From Gp6-AA40 sp963741135 (lineage in GTDB: Bacteria > Acidobacteriota > Vicinamibacteria > Vicinamibacterales > UBA2999), in NCBI GenBank assembly GCA_963741135.1, contig CAVUHC010000005.1, positions 248,001 to 312,000 of the forward strand: 64,000 nucleotides of DNA. Reading direction: 5' to 3'. Positions 53,433-63,847 of the stretch are shown here, piece after piece (within the stretch, counting starts at the first letter, position 1; each line of letters begins with the position of its first letter). Made by a program: the position numbers and the translations under genes. A model generated the notes under the pieces. It did no database searches and was not told the origin of the DNA. It saw nothing but the letters and a program-made list of their open reading frames with translations.

Positions 53433-55005
53433 ATGGAGATCCCGCTCACACCGCTCGAATTCGCGCGGCGCGCGCGGCGTTTGTACCCGAGCCGCGAAGC
53501 GGTCATCGACGGCGAGCAGCGCCTGACCTACGAGCAGTTCTTCGATCGGTGCGATCGGTGGTCGTCGGCGTTGCAGTCACTCGGCGTGAAGCAAGGCGAC
53601 CGGATCGTCTACATTGCGCCGAACACGCACGCGCAGCTGGAGTCGTTTTATGCGGTGCCGCAGATCGGCGCGGTGCTGGTACCGGTCAACTACCGCCTCA
53701 CACCAGATGATTTCGCTTTCATCATCAATCACTCGGGCGCGCGTGTCGTCTGCGCGCACGCGGATTATCTCGGGGCGGTCGACAGCATCCGCGGCGAGTT
53801 GAAACGGGTTGAGCATTTCGTGGCGCTCGAGGGGTCTGGCACGGGGTGGGTCGAATACGAGCGGATGGTGAACGCCGCGTCGCCCGATTTCAAACCGGCT
53901 AGTGATAGGCGAGCGCGACCTCCTGACGATCAACTACACGAGCGGAACGACGTCGCGGCCGAAGGGCGTGATGATCACGCACCGTAACGCCTACATGAAC
54001 GTCGTCGGCACGCTGATTCACCTGCCGATGACGCCGGCCGATCGCTATCTGTGGACGCTGCCGATGTTCCACGCCAACGGCTGGACGTTTGTGTGGGTCG
54101 TCACTGCGGTCGGCGCCACGCACGTGTGCTTGCGCAAGGTCGACCCGGCGCTGGCGTTTCAACTGATCCAGAAGGAGTCAATCACGGCGCTGTGCGCGGC
54201 CCCGACTATCCTGATCTCGCTGGCGAACGCGCCGGAGCCGATGCGAAAGGGCGCGCGGAGGGGCGTTCGCGTCATCACGGCGGGGGCGCCGCCTGCCGCT
54301 GCGACGATCCAGCGGATGGAGGGTGAGCTCGGGTGGGACGTCACCCAGGTGTATGGCCTGACCGAAACTGCGCCCTTCATCACGGTATGCGAGCCGCGGC
54401 CGGAGCACGAGTCGCTGAGCCTCGAGGAGCGCTGCGTGATCAAGGCGCGCCAGGGCGTGGAGCTGGTGACGTCCGGCGATTTGCGCGTGCTGGATGAAGT
54501 CATGAACGAGGTCCCGCACGACGGCCAGACACTGGGCGAGATCTGCGTGCGCGGCAATGTCGTCATGGAGGGGTACTACGACGATCCGAAGGCGACGGAG
54601 GAGGCCATGCGCGGCGGATGGTTCCACAGCGGCGATGCCGCGGTCGTGCACCCCGATGGCTACGCGGAAATCCGCGACCGGTTCAAGGACGTGATCATCA
54701 GCGGCGGCGAGAACATCTCGTCGGTCGAAGTGGAAGGCATGTTGATGCGCCACCCGGCTGTGCAGGAGGTCGGCGTGGTGGGAGTGAAGCACGAGAAGTG
54801 GGGTGAGGCTCCGCATGCGTTCGTCGTGTTGAAGCCCGGCGCGTCGGCGACCGATCGCGAGCTGATTGACTTCGTGCGCGAGCGGCTGGCGCACTTCAAG
54901 GCGCCGCACGCCGTGACGTTCGTGAAGGAGCTCCCCAAAACCGCGACGGGGAAAATTCAGAAATACGTACTGCGCGGCGGACGGTCTGCTATCTCCACTC
55001 AGTAG
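53433..55005 (+). CDS. AMP-dependent acyl-CoA ligase, one frameshift
   Basis: About 523 aa of ANL ligase. N-terminal frame from ATG 53433: MEIPLTPLEFARRARRLYPS, VYIAPNTHAQLESFYAVPQI and RLTPDDFAFIINHSGARVV. One extra base near 53903 moves the frame, which then reads VIGERDLLTINYTSGTTSRP with KGVMITHRN, MFHANGWTF, GLTETAPFITV, GWFHSGDAAVVHPDGYAEIR and PKTATGKIQKYVLR carrying the catalytic lysine. One insertion in otherwise perfect coding suggests a sequencing error. Substrate likely a medium/long-chain or aromatic acid. It starts the catabolic region. Confidence 0.86.
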
Positions 55006-55008
55006 TTT

Positions 55009-55070
55009 CGCGGACCCTTGTTTAGCGGCGCGGACCTTTGTTCTAGCGGCGCGGACCCTTCGGGTCCGCG
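55009..55070. repeat. GCGGACC-family tandem units
   Basis: Three AGCGGCGCGGACC-type units, the last completing the palindrome CGCGGACCC-TTC-GGGTCCGCG (55050-55070). Lies between convergent ligase and MDR genes. Confidence 0.8.
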
Positions 55071-55073
55071 ATC

Positions 55074-56075
55074 TCAGATCTTCAGCACGATTTTTCCAAA
55101 TTGATCCCCGGCTTCCATTCTGATGTGGGCATCCGATGCCTGCTCGAGCGGGAACACTTTGTCGATGACGGGACGCAGGCCTCCTTCGTAGAGCTTGAGC
55201 ATCGCCGCGAAGTCGCTCGGTGGTCCCATCGTGCTCCCGAGCACATTCAACTGCTTCCAGAAGATCCTGCGGATTTCCACGTTGTTCGCGGCGCCGGTCG
55301 TCGAGCCATACGTCACAAGGCGGCCGCCTGGCTTCAGGACGTCGAGCGCCCTGTTGAACGTCTCGCCGCCTGCGCCATCGATCACGACGTCTGGCCGCCC
55401 GCCAATCTCCGCGATGAGCGTCTTCGTCCAGTCGTCCTTCCGGTAGTTGACGCTGCCGTCCGCGCCATGACCGCGCGCGGTTGCCAGCTTCGCATCACTT
55501 CCGGAGGTCACGTAGACCCTGGCGCCAAGCCGCTTCGCGATGAGAAGCGCGCAGATGGCGACGCCACCGCCGATGCCGGTCACCAGGACCGTTTCGCCCG
55601 CCTGTACGCGCGCGCGTGTGACGAGCGCGCGATACGCGGTGACCGATGCGAGTGGCAGAGCGGCAGCCTCTTCCCACGAGAGCTGCGCCGGCTTTGGATG
55701 AAGGTTTGCCGCTGGCACAAGCACTTTCTCCGCGTACGTCCCATCGACCGGCAAGCCGAGGATGTTGAACGAGCTGCCTTGCGCGCGGTCGTCGGGCCCC
55801 CAGTTGAACGACGGATCGATGACGACGTCCCGCCCCGTCCAACCCAGGTCGACACCTTCGCCGACTTCCGAGACCTGACCGGCACCGTCGGAGCCGAGCA
55901 CGATTGGCAGCTTGATGCCGGCGTACTGGCCGCGGCGAATCCAGACGTCGCGGTGGTTGAGCGCCGCCGCACGGAGGTGGACGACGGCTTCGCCGGGTCC
56001 CGGATACGGATCCGGCCTCTCTTCGATCTTCAGGTGTTCAGGATCACCCAGGGCGGTGAGGACAACAGCTCGCAT
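55074..56075 (-). CDS. Zinc-type alcohol dehydrogenase-like MDR oxidoreductase
   Basis: 333-aa medium-chain dehydrogenase/reductase. GroES-like domain (ALNHRDVWIRRGQYAGIKLP, VLGSDGAGQVSEVGEGVD) and Rossmann domain VLVTGIGGGVAICALLIAKR. Catalytic-zinc Cys/His pairs are not evident, so the NADPH quinone-oxidoreductase or enoyl-reductase subgroup is more likely than a true zinc alcohol dehydrogenase. Divergent from the SDR gene; probably linked to the acyl-CoA or aldehyde pathway next to it. Confidence 0.88.
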   Translation of the reverse strand: MRAVVLTALGDPEHLKIEERPDPYPGPGEAVVHLRAAALNHRDVWIRRGQYAGIKLPIVLGSDGAGQVSEVGEGVDLGWTGRDVVIDPSFNWGPDDRAQGSSFNILGLPVDGTYAEKVLVPAANLHPKPAQLSWEEAAALPLASVTAYRALVTRARVQAGETVLVTGIGGGVAICALLIAKRLGARVYVTSGSDAKLATARGHGADGSVNYRKDDWTKTLIAEIGGRPDVVIDGAGGETFNRALDVLKPGGRLVTYGSTTGAANNVEIRRIFWKQLNVLGSTMGPPSDFAAMLKLYEGGLRPVIDKVFPLEQASDAHIRMEAGDQFGKIVLKI

Positions 56076-56103
56076 AAGAGGGCTATTGTAAACTGCCGGC
56101 TCG

Positions 56104-56185
56104 ATGAGTCCGTCTAAAGCCAGCCCAATCGGTCCGGCTAAAGCCGGCGCACGCGGTCCGGCTAAAGCCGGACACTACCGATGAT
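56104..56185. repeat. CCGGCTAAAGCCGGACACTACCG tandem units
   Basis: At least three degenerate GGTCCGGCTAAAGCC units (56131, 56155 and a rougher copy at 56107), ending in ACACTACCGATGATCGACC. It occupies the divergent gap between the MDR and SDR genes, so it overlaps their leader regions. The same unit occurs at 33.44 kb. Confidence 0.8.
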
Positions 56186-56197
56186 CGACCAGGACCG

Positions 56198-56985
56198 ATG
56201 ATCAACAGACTCTTCGATCTCTCAGGTCGCGTGGCAATTGTCACGGGCGGATCGCGTGGCCTTGGCGCGGAGTTCGCGGAGGGGCTTGCGGAAGCCGGGG
56301 CGTCGTTAATGCTCTGCGCCCGCCGCGACGAGTGGCTCGTCGCCGAGGTTGCGGCGATGCGCGCGCGCGGATTCACCACCGAAGGGATGCGCTGCGACGT
56401 GACGAACCCCTCGGACGTCCAGGCAGTGGTCGACAAGACGGTCCAGCAATACGGAAAAGTCGACATCCTGGTGAACAATGCCGGCGTGTCCTGGGGCGAG
56501 CGACCGGAGGCGATGGCGCTCGAACAATGGAAAAAGGTGATCGACGTCAACCTGACAGGCGCATTCATCTTTTCGCAGATCGCCGGGCGGGAAATGCTGA
56601 AGCGCCAGTACGGCCGCATCATCAACGTCGCGTCGATCGCCGGCATGCAAGGCAACGTCAACGGTCCATACTATGCGGCTTACGCCGCCAGCAAGGCGGG
56701 TCTCATGGGATTGACGCGCGAGCTTGCTACGTCGTGGGGTCGACAGGGCGTGCGTGTGAATGCAATCGCCCCTGGATTTTTTCACTCGCGCATGGCCGAT
56801 GCGTCGATTGCGATGGTCGAGGACGGCATCCGCGCCGTAACGCCGATTGGCCGTGTGGGTGAGCCCGGGGAGTTGAAAGGCGTAGCGGTCTTTCTCGCAT
56901 CGGACGCGTCGAACTATGTCACCGGCCAGGTCATCGTGGTCGATGGCGGCGGGACGATTGCGACAGGTTTTGGAGGAGCCCTGGC

Positions 56986-56989
<4 letters not shown>
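56198..56989 (+). CDS. Short-chain dehydrogenase/reductase (classical SDR)
   Basis: 263-aa SDR. VAIVTGGSRGLGAEFAEGLA (TGxxxGxG cofactor site), VDILVNNAGVSWGERPEAMA, INVASIAGM and catalytic YAAYAASKAGLMGLTREL (YxxxK), then GVRVNAIAPGFF. Cofactor choice and substrate are not readable; similarity to beta-ketoacyl reductase/hydroxyacyl dehydrogenases suits the fatty-acid context. Four-base overlap with the next ligase gene (ATGA), so co-translated. Confidence 0.92.
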
Positions 56990-58647
<1,658 letters not shown>

Positions 58648-58659
58648 TACAAATCTGAC

Positions 58660-59463
58660 GTGCCGTATACGAAGCTTCGCTACGACGTAGCCGGCGGCGT
58701 TGCGCTGATCACGCTCGTCGAACCTCCGGCCAATACTTATTCGTACGAGATGATGCGCGAGCTCGACGACGCCGTGCTGGCGGCGCGGATGGATTCGTCG
58801 GTCCAGGTAATCGTGCTGACCGGAGAGGGCGAGAAGTTCTTCTGCGCCGGCGCCAACATCGCGACGCTTCGCGAAGCGACACCCGAGTTCAAGTACGCCT
58901 TCTGCCTTCATGCCAACGAAACGCTCTGCCGCCTCGAGCAGACACCGAAGCTGGTCATCGCCGCGCTCAACGGTCACACCGTGGGCGGCGGCCTCGAGGT
59001 CGCGATGGCCGCCGACATTCGCATTGCGAAGAAGGACGGTGGACGCATCGGCCTGCCCGAAGTAGGTCTCGGCGTATTGCCGGGCACGGGTGGCACTCAG
59101 CGCCTCTCGCGGCTGGTCGGGAAGGCGCGCGCAATGGAGTTGATGGTGACCGGCCGGCTGATGACGTTTGACGAAGCGGCGACGCTCGGACTCGTCACAG
59201 AGGTGTGGGGCGCGGAGCCGCTTGGCGGGCGCTCGTTTCTCGAGGCCGCGCTCGCATACGCACGGGACTTTACGCCGCCCAAGAAGGCGAGCGGCGCCGT
59301 CGGACGAATCAAGCGCGCCGTGCAATCAGGCCCCGAAGCAGGCTTTGGCGAAGGCCTCGCGCTCGAGCGCGAGCTGCAGCAGCAACTGTTCCAGAGCGAC
59401 GATGCCCGCGAGGGTATTCGCGCGCATCTCGAAAAACGTCCGGCCGTGTTCACCGGGCGGTAA
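58660..59463 (+). CDS. Enoyl-CoA hydratase/isomerase family protein
   Basis: 267-aa crotonase-fold enzyme. Oxyanion-hole motifs: KFFCAGANIATLRE and NGHTVGGGLEVAMAADIRIA; then GLPEVGLGVLPGTGGTQRLS. The second catalytic-type Glu is in LPEVGLG. Likely hydrates enoyl-CoA esters in the beta-oxidation-like pathway here; isomerase or other crotonase chemistry is possible. GTG 58660 start; 12 nt after the ligase. Confidence 0.93.
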   Translation: MPYTKLRYDVAGGVALITLVEPPANTYSYEMMRELDDAVLAARMDSSVQVIVLTGEGEKFFCAGANIATLREATPEFKYAFCLHANETLCRLEQTPKLVIAALNGHTVGGGLEVAMAADIRIAKKDGGRIGLPEVGLGVLPGTGGTQRLSRLVGKARAMELMVTGRLMTFDEAATLGLVTEVWGAEPLGGRSFLEAALAYARDFTPPKKASGAVGRIKRAVQSGPEAGFGEGLALERELQQQLFQSDDAREGIRAHLEKRPAVFTGR

Positions 59464-59465
59464 CC

Positions 59466-60926
59466 ATGGCCGCACTCACGGTTCCGGAGGGGAAGCTCTT
59501 CATCAACGGAGAATGGCGGGCGTCTGCCGGCGGGAAGCAGATCCCGGTCATCAATCCGGCGACGGAAGAAGTCGTCGGATCGGTAGCCGCGGCAGGGAAG
59601 GCAGATCTCGATACCGCCGTCGACGCGGCGCGTGCGGCGCTCGATGGACCGTGGGGCAAGATGTCCGCCCGCGCGCGCGGGGCGCTGATCTGGAACCTGG
59701 GCGTTCGCCTCATGGCCCACCTCGACGAGATGGCACGGCTCGAGACCATTCACAACGGCAAGCCGATCTTCGAGGCGCGACAGATTGAAATCCCCGCTGC
59801 CGCAGAGTGTTTTCAGTACTACGCCGGCTGGGCGGACAAGATTCACGGCGAGACGATCCCGGTCAAAGGCAACCACCTGACCTACACGCTGCGCGAGCCC
59901 GTGGGCGTCGTCGCGGCGATCGTGCCGTGGAACTTTCCGCTCTTGCTGACATCGTGGAAAGTGGCGCCCGCGCTGGCATGCGGGAACACGGTCATCATCA
60001 AGCCTGCGACGCAGACACCCCTGACCGCCCTGGCGCTTGCCGATCTCGCCAACGAGGCAGGGATTCCTCCCGGCGTCATCAACGTCATCACGGGGCAGGG
60101 GCGCGATATCGGCCCCGCGATCGTCGGCCATCCGGGCATCGACAAGATTGCTTTCACCGGCGACACGAGGACCGGCAGGGAGATCATGCGTGGCTCCGCC
60201 GACACGCTGAAGCGGATCACCCTGGAGTTGGGCGGCAAGTCGCCCAACATCGTCTTTGCCGATGCGGACCTCGAGGCGGCTGTTCGAGGGGCGACGTCGG
60301 GTATCTTCTACGGGAAGGGCGAAGTGTGTGCCGCAGGGTCGCGCCTGCTCGTGGACAACCGCATCAAGAGCGAATTCATCGACAAGGTCGTGGCGCGCAC
60401 GAAAAAGATCGTCCCGGGCGATCCGATGGATCCGAAAACCCGGCTCGGCGCCATTTCGTCGAAGGGGCAGATGGAGAGCGTGCTGCGCTACATCGACATC
60501 GCGCGGAAGGAAGGCGCGACGCTTGTGGCCGGGGGCAACCGGACCGACATCGGCACGGGCAAGGGGTTTTTTCTCGAGCCGACTGTGTTTGCCGACGTCA
60601 CGCCCACGATGACCATCGCGCGCGAGGAGATCTTCGGGCCGGTGCTCGCCGCGATCGAGTTCGCCGACGTCGATGAGGCGATTGCGCGTGCCAACGACTC
60701 CGACTACGGACTGGCGGCCGCCGTCTGGACACGCGACATCAAGAAGGCCCACTACGTCGCGAAGCGATTGATGGCCGGCACGGTCTGGGTCAACACCTAT
60801 AACGTCTACGACACCGCGGCGCCGTTCGGGGGCTACAAGCAAAGCGGTTTCGGACGCGAGATGGGCAAGCACGCGCTCGAGCACTACACGCAGGTCAAGA
60901 CGGTGTTTGTCGATCTGAATCTCTGA
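59466..60926 (+). CDS. Aldehyde dehydrogenase (NAD(P)+)
   Basis: 486-aa ALDH-superfamily enzyme. VAAIVPWNFPLLLTSWKVAP, KPATQTPLTALALADL, FTGDTRTGREIMRG, the catalytic Glu in ITLELGGKSPNIVFADADL and the catalytic Cys in FYGKGEVCAAGSRLLVDN, then EEIFGPVLAAIEF and PFGGYKQSGFGREMG. Similar to betaine-aldehyde/aromatic-aldehyde dehydrogenases. It would make the acid that the ligases activate. Only 2 nt after the hydratase. Confidence 0.95.
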   Translation: MAALTVPEGKLFINGEWRASAGGKQIPVINPATEEVVGSVAAAGKADLDTAVDAARAALDGPWGKMSARARGALIWNLGVRLMAHLDEMARLETIHNGKPIFEARQIEIPAAAECFQYYAGWADKIHGETIPVKGNHLTYTLREPVGVVAAIVPWNFPLLLTSWKVAPALACGNTVIIKPATQTPLTALALADLANEAGIPPGVINVITGQGRDIGPAIVGHPGIDKIAFTGDTRTGREIMRGSADTLKRITLELGGKSPNIVFADADLEAAVRGATSGIFYGKGEVCAAGSRLLVDNRIKSEFIDKVVARTKKIVPGDPMDPKTRLGAISSKGQMESVLRYIDIARKEGATLVAGGNRTDIGTGKGFFLEPTVFADVTPTMTIAREEIFGPVLAAIEFADVDEAIARANDSDYGLAAAVWTRDIKKAHYVAKRLMAGTVWVNTYNVYDTAAPFGGYKQSGFGREMGKHALEHYTQVKTVFVDLNL

Positions 60927-60960
60927 AGGGGTTGGGGATTAGGGGTTGGGAATTAGACGG
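60927..60960. repeat. GGGGTTGGGGATTAGG word repeat containing a TTG start
   Basis: Short run of GGGGTTGG/GGATTAG words after the ALDH stop. The only convincing start of the next gene, TTG 60946, lies within it. Confidence 0.7.
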
Positions 60961-61797
60961 ATCGCCGTCATTGGCGCCGGCACGATGGGCCACGGCATCG
61001 CGCAGGTGGCAGCGGTCGCGGGCTACATCACGCGTCTGACCGACGCAAATCCAGAAGCCATTGTCTCGGGTTGCAATCGCATCCAGGCGAATCTGGTCGG
61101 CGCAGTTGCGCGAGGCAAGTTGACACAGGAGGCCGCGGATGCGGCCATGTCACGGGTGACTGGAGTGCCAGGCGTCGAGGCCGCGGCTCGTGATGCCGAC
61201 CTGGTCATCGAAGCGATCCTCGAAGACCTCGTGCTGAAGCAGTCACTCTTCCAACAACTCGACAGTGTCGTAGGCGACGACACTATCCTTGCGACGAATA
61301 CGTCGTCACTATCGGTGGCGCGCCTTGCGCAGGCAACCAGGCGGCCGGCCCGCGTCGTCGGCATGCACTTCTTCAATCCGGTCCACATCATGAAGCTGGT
61401 TGAACTGATCGCGCACGACAGCGCCGATCCCGCCGTCATCGACGCGGTTCGCGCCGTTGCAGAAAAGATGGGGAAGACCCCGATCCTCGTCCGCGACAGT
61501 CCTGGCTTCGCATCGTCACGGCTTGGCGTCGTCCTGGGACTGGAGGCCATGCGGATGCTCGAGGAAGGCGTCGCATCCGCCGCGGATATCGACACGGCGA
61601 TGGAGCTCGGCTACGGCCACCCGATGGGTCCTTTGCGCGTCAGCGACGTGGTTGGGCTCGATGTGCGGCTGAGGATTGCCGACTACCTGCACCAGGAGTT
61701 CGGGGAACAAAAGTTCGAGGCGCCGCGTATTCTCCGAGATAAGGTCACGCGGGGCGAGTTGGGGAAGAAGACAGGAAGAGGATTTTATGATTGGTAG
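60946..61797 (+). CDS. 3-hydroxybutyryl-CoA dehydrogenase
   Basis: 283-aa 3-hydroxyacyl-CoA dehydrogenase. IAVIGAGTMGHGIAQVAAVA (NAD site), DLVIEAILEDLVLKQSLFQQ, ILATNTSSLSVARLAQA, VGMHFFNPVHIMKLVELI (catalytic His), DSPGFASSRLGVVLGLEAMR and the C-terminal GYGHPMGPLRVSDVVGLD. It oxidises 3-hydroxyacyl-CoA with NAD in the pathway formed with the preceding hydratase. TTG 60946 is used since the GAGTMG core starts about 10 residues later; start is uncertain. Confidence 0.94.
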   Translation: MGIRRIAVIGAGTMGHGIAQVAAVAGYITRLTDANPEAIVSGCNRIQANLVGAVARGKLTQEAADAAMSRVTGVPGVEAAARDADLVIEAILEDLVLKQSLFQQLDSVVGDDTILATNTSSLSVARLAQATRRPARVVGMHFFNPVHIMKLVELIAHDSADPAVIDAVRAVAEKMGKTPILVRDSPGFASSRLGVVLGLEAMRMLEEGVASAADIDTAMELGYGHPMGPLRVSDVVGLDVRLRIADYLHQEFGEQKFEAPRILRDKVTRGELGKKTGRGFYDW

Positions 61798-61821
61798 ACT
61801 TGCGACCGACAGGACTGGTGG

Positions 61822-62352
61822 ATGGAATCGTTTCTGACCTGGCTTCAGAATCTCCCTCTCTCCCTCTGGGTTGCGGAATCCGACTCGATCTGGGGATATG
61901 CGTTCCTGTTGTTCGTTCATTCGCTCGGTATGGGTTTGACTGCGGGACTGGCGTTTGTCATTTGCCTCAGGCTCCTGGGCGTCGGACAATCGATTCCCGT
62001 CTCGTCCCTGCGCGTCCTGTTCCGTCTGTTCTGGATTGGGTTCGTCCTCAATCTGATTTCCGGCGGCATCCTGTTCATGACCAACGCGACCGGCGACGCG
62101 CGCGTGCCTGTGCTGTACGTCAAGTTCGTGTTTCTCGGGCTGGGCGTCTTCGCGCTGAGTCGACTGCGCGGCTTCATTGACAGCGAGCGCAGCGACGGCG
62201 CGGTGCCGCCACGTGTCAGGAAGACCGCCGTCGCCTGCATCGTGCTCTGGCTCGGTGTCATTACAGCCGGGCGCTTGATTGCCTATGCCGTTGAGTCGAG
62301 TGGCGCGTCGCTGACGCGCGCGGCTCGCGATCAGATCGCATCCATCAGATAA
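61822..62352 (+). CDS. DUF6644-like membrane protein
   Basis: 176 aa with four hydrophobic helices (YAFLLFVHSLGMGLTAGLAF, LFRLFWIGFVLNLISGGILF, VLYVKFVFLGLGVFALSRL and TAVACIVLWLGVITAGRLIA). Start ATG 61822. No catalytic motif; the family has no known role. It pairs with the following larger membrane gene, whose second half has a similar helix plan, so the two might form a complex. A His (VHSLGMG) and lack of cysteines make haem binding possible but unproven. Confidence 0.72.
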   Translation: MESFLTWLQNLPLSLWVAESDSIWGYAFLLFVHSLGMGLTAGLAFVICLRLLGVGQSIPVSSLRVLFRLFWIGFVLNLISGGILFMTNATGDARVPVLYVKFVFLGLGVFALSRLRGFIDSERSDGAVPPRVRKTAVACIVLWLGVITAGRLIAYAVESSGASLTRAARDQIASIR

Positions 62353-62373
62353 CGGCGAGAGGTTCGCTCATCC

Positions 62374-63330
62374 ATGTTGTCGCCCCCAGATCTCGTACAT
62401 CTTCACCTGCTGCTGAATCATTTTCCGACCGTCGGCATGATTGTCGGCTTCGGCATATTCCTCCTGGCGCTTGTCAAGAAGAGCGAAGACCTGAAGCGCG
62501 GCGGCCTCGCGGTGTTGTTCGTCATCGCACTCATTGCGTTGCCGACGTATATGACGGGCTACTCGGCGCAGAAAGCGCTCAAGGCGGCGCAAGGCGTGTC
62601 ACCGGAGCTTATTGACATCCATCAGCGATCCGCGCTCTTCGCGTTGATCTTCATGGAGGCCACCGGCATCGTCGCGTGGTACGGGCTGTGGCGGTCGCGC
62701 CGGAACGTCTCGTCTGGCACCGCCAACACGGCCGCCGTGCTCCTGCTGTCAGTCGTGACGATCGCGCTGATGGCGGGTGTCGCGAACATCGGCGGCGAAA
62801 TCCGGCACCCGGAAATAATGGCGGATCCAACCGCGACTGTGACGGCAGGGGTCGTCGCACCGGCATGGCTCGCCAGCAACTTCATCACGCAGTATCAGTA
62901 CCGGCACCCGTGGGCGTGGAAGACGCTCGAGACGATTCATTTCATGGGACTGTGTCTGCTGTTCGGAGTCGTGCTCGTCGCGAACATGCGGCTCATGGGG
63001 TGGCTGCAGGCCGCGCCGCTCGAAGGCATTCGCCGGCTATTGCCGTGGGGGGTGTGGGGCTTTGTCGCGAACTCGGTGACCGGCATGATGTTCTTCATCG
63101 GTCAGGCCTTTCAGTACATCGAGAATTCCTCGTTCCACCTGAAGATGCTCTGCATCCTCCTCGCGGGCGGGAACGTGCTGTACGTGACATGGCACGATGA
63201 GCTCTGGGAGATGGGGCCGGGCGACACGCCTCCGGCCACGGTCAGATTCCTCGCCGCGTCGCAGATATTCCTGTGGATCGGGGTGATCTACTTCGGCCGC
63301 ATGCTGCCGTACATCGGCAACGCGTTCTAG
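62374..63330 (+). CDS. Two-part polytopic membrane protein (DUF2231-like plus DUF6644-like)
   Basis: 318 aa, about eight to nine helices. The first half (PDLVHLHLLLNHFPTVGMIV, TYMTGYSAQKALKAAQ, IDIHQRSALFALIFMEATGI) resembles DUF2231 domains with conserved histidines. The second half (WKTLETIHFMGLCLLFGVVL, VANMRLMGW, LPWGVWGFVANSVTGMMFFI) repeats the pattern of the preceding DUF6644-like gene. Conserved His in HLHLLLNHF, DIHQR and TIHF could bind haem b, hinting at electron transfer. Separated by 21 nt from the gene upstream; likely co-expressed. Confidence 0.7.
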   Translation: MLSPPDLVHLHLLLNHFPTVGMIVGFGIFLLALVKKSEDLKRGGLAVLFVIALIALPTYMTGYSAQKALKAAQGVSPELIDIHQRSALFALIFMEATGIVAWYGLWRSRRNVSSGTANTAAVLLLSVVTIALMAGVANIGGEIRHPEIMADPTATVTAGVVAPAWLASNFITQYQYRHPWAWKTLETIHFMGLCLLFGVVLVANMRLMGWLQAAPLEGIRRLLPWGVWGFVANSVTGMMFFIGQAFQYIENSSFHLKMLCILLAGGNVLYVTWHDELWEMGPGDTPPATVRFLAASQIFLWIGVIYFGRMLPYIGNAF

Positions 63331-63411
63331 GGGGTCGGGAGTCATTACGAGAATCGAACACGCAATGCGACGACGACCCGCGTTTCGATTCTCGTAATGA
63401 CTCCCGACCCC
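63331..63411. repeat. 81-nt intergenic hairpin, twin of the priA element
   Basis: Arms 63331-63358 and 63384-63411 are perfect 28-nt reverse complements. The outer 19 bases equal the priA copy (GGGGTCGGGAGTCATTACG), the inner stem differs (AGAATCGAA). Total length is also 81 nt. It lies between convergent genes. Confidence 0.9.
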
Positions 63412-63412
63412 C

Positions 63413-63847
63413 TTACACTGAGGCCTGATACTCGGCGTGGGCGTCAACCGCGTGTGGACGGGCACTGCTGGCCAAATGCTTTGCAATGGCCCCGCCGCGC
63501 GCGGCTTCTCCGGCTGAGTAGCAGGAGAAGCGCAGCAGGCGCCGGCTCTCCTCGAGCGACACGACAATATCGCGGCCGACGCGATGAACCTCGGCTACCT
63601 CGCCCCACCCGACGCTCACGTCGAGCGTGCCGCGGAATTTCAGGCACCAGCCGGTCAGCACGAGGTGGCCGTACTGGTCGGAGCGACGGCGCCCGAAGCG
63701 AACGGGTGCAACAAAATGACACTGGTCGCCTGGCGCGATGAGGCCAGGAGCCTCGGCAATCGGAATGTCGCCCTGTTTCAACCGCTTGGCGAGTTCAACG
63801 GCTTCGAGCTCAGCGCTTGCTTCAGCGGACTTATCCAGAAGGGTCAT
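63413..63847 (-). CDS. Hypothetical protein of about 144 aa
   Basis: Start ATG 63847 (MTLLDKSAEASAELEAVELA). Soluble; the middle reads CHFVAPVRFGRRRSDQYGHL, LTGWCLKFRGTLDVSVGWGE and VAEVHRVGRDIVVSLEESRR, which looks like a small beta-rich (PH-like) domain. A Ser/Ala-rich C terminus follows. GTG 63856 is an alternative start. No named family can be assigned. Convergent to the membrane gene across the 81-nt hairpin. Confidence 0.6.
   Translation of the reverse strand: MTLLDKSAEASAELEAVELAKRLKQGDIPIAEAPGLIAPGDQCHFVAPVRFGRRRSDQYGHLVLTGWCLKFRGTLDVSVGWGEVAEVHRVGRDIVVSLEESRRLLRFSCYSAGEAARGGAIAKHLASSARPHAVDAHAEYQASV

Noticed and set aside
55101..56117. 338-aa open frame on the plus strand
   Set aside because: Antisense to the MDR oxidoreductase with its clear Rossmann and GroES-like motifs.
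59097..60884. 595-aa open frame on the minus strand
   Set aside because: Antisense to enoyl-CoA hydratase and aldehyde dehydrogenase with full catalytic motifs; the frame shows no domain and has biased Arg/His/Asp composition.
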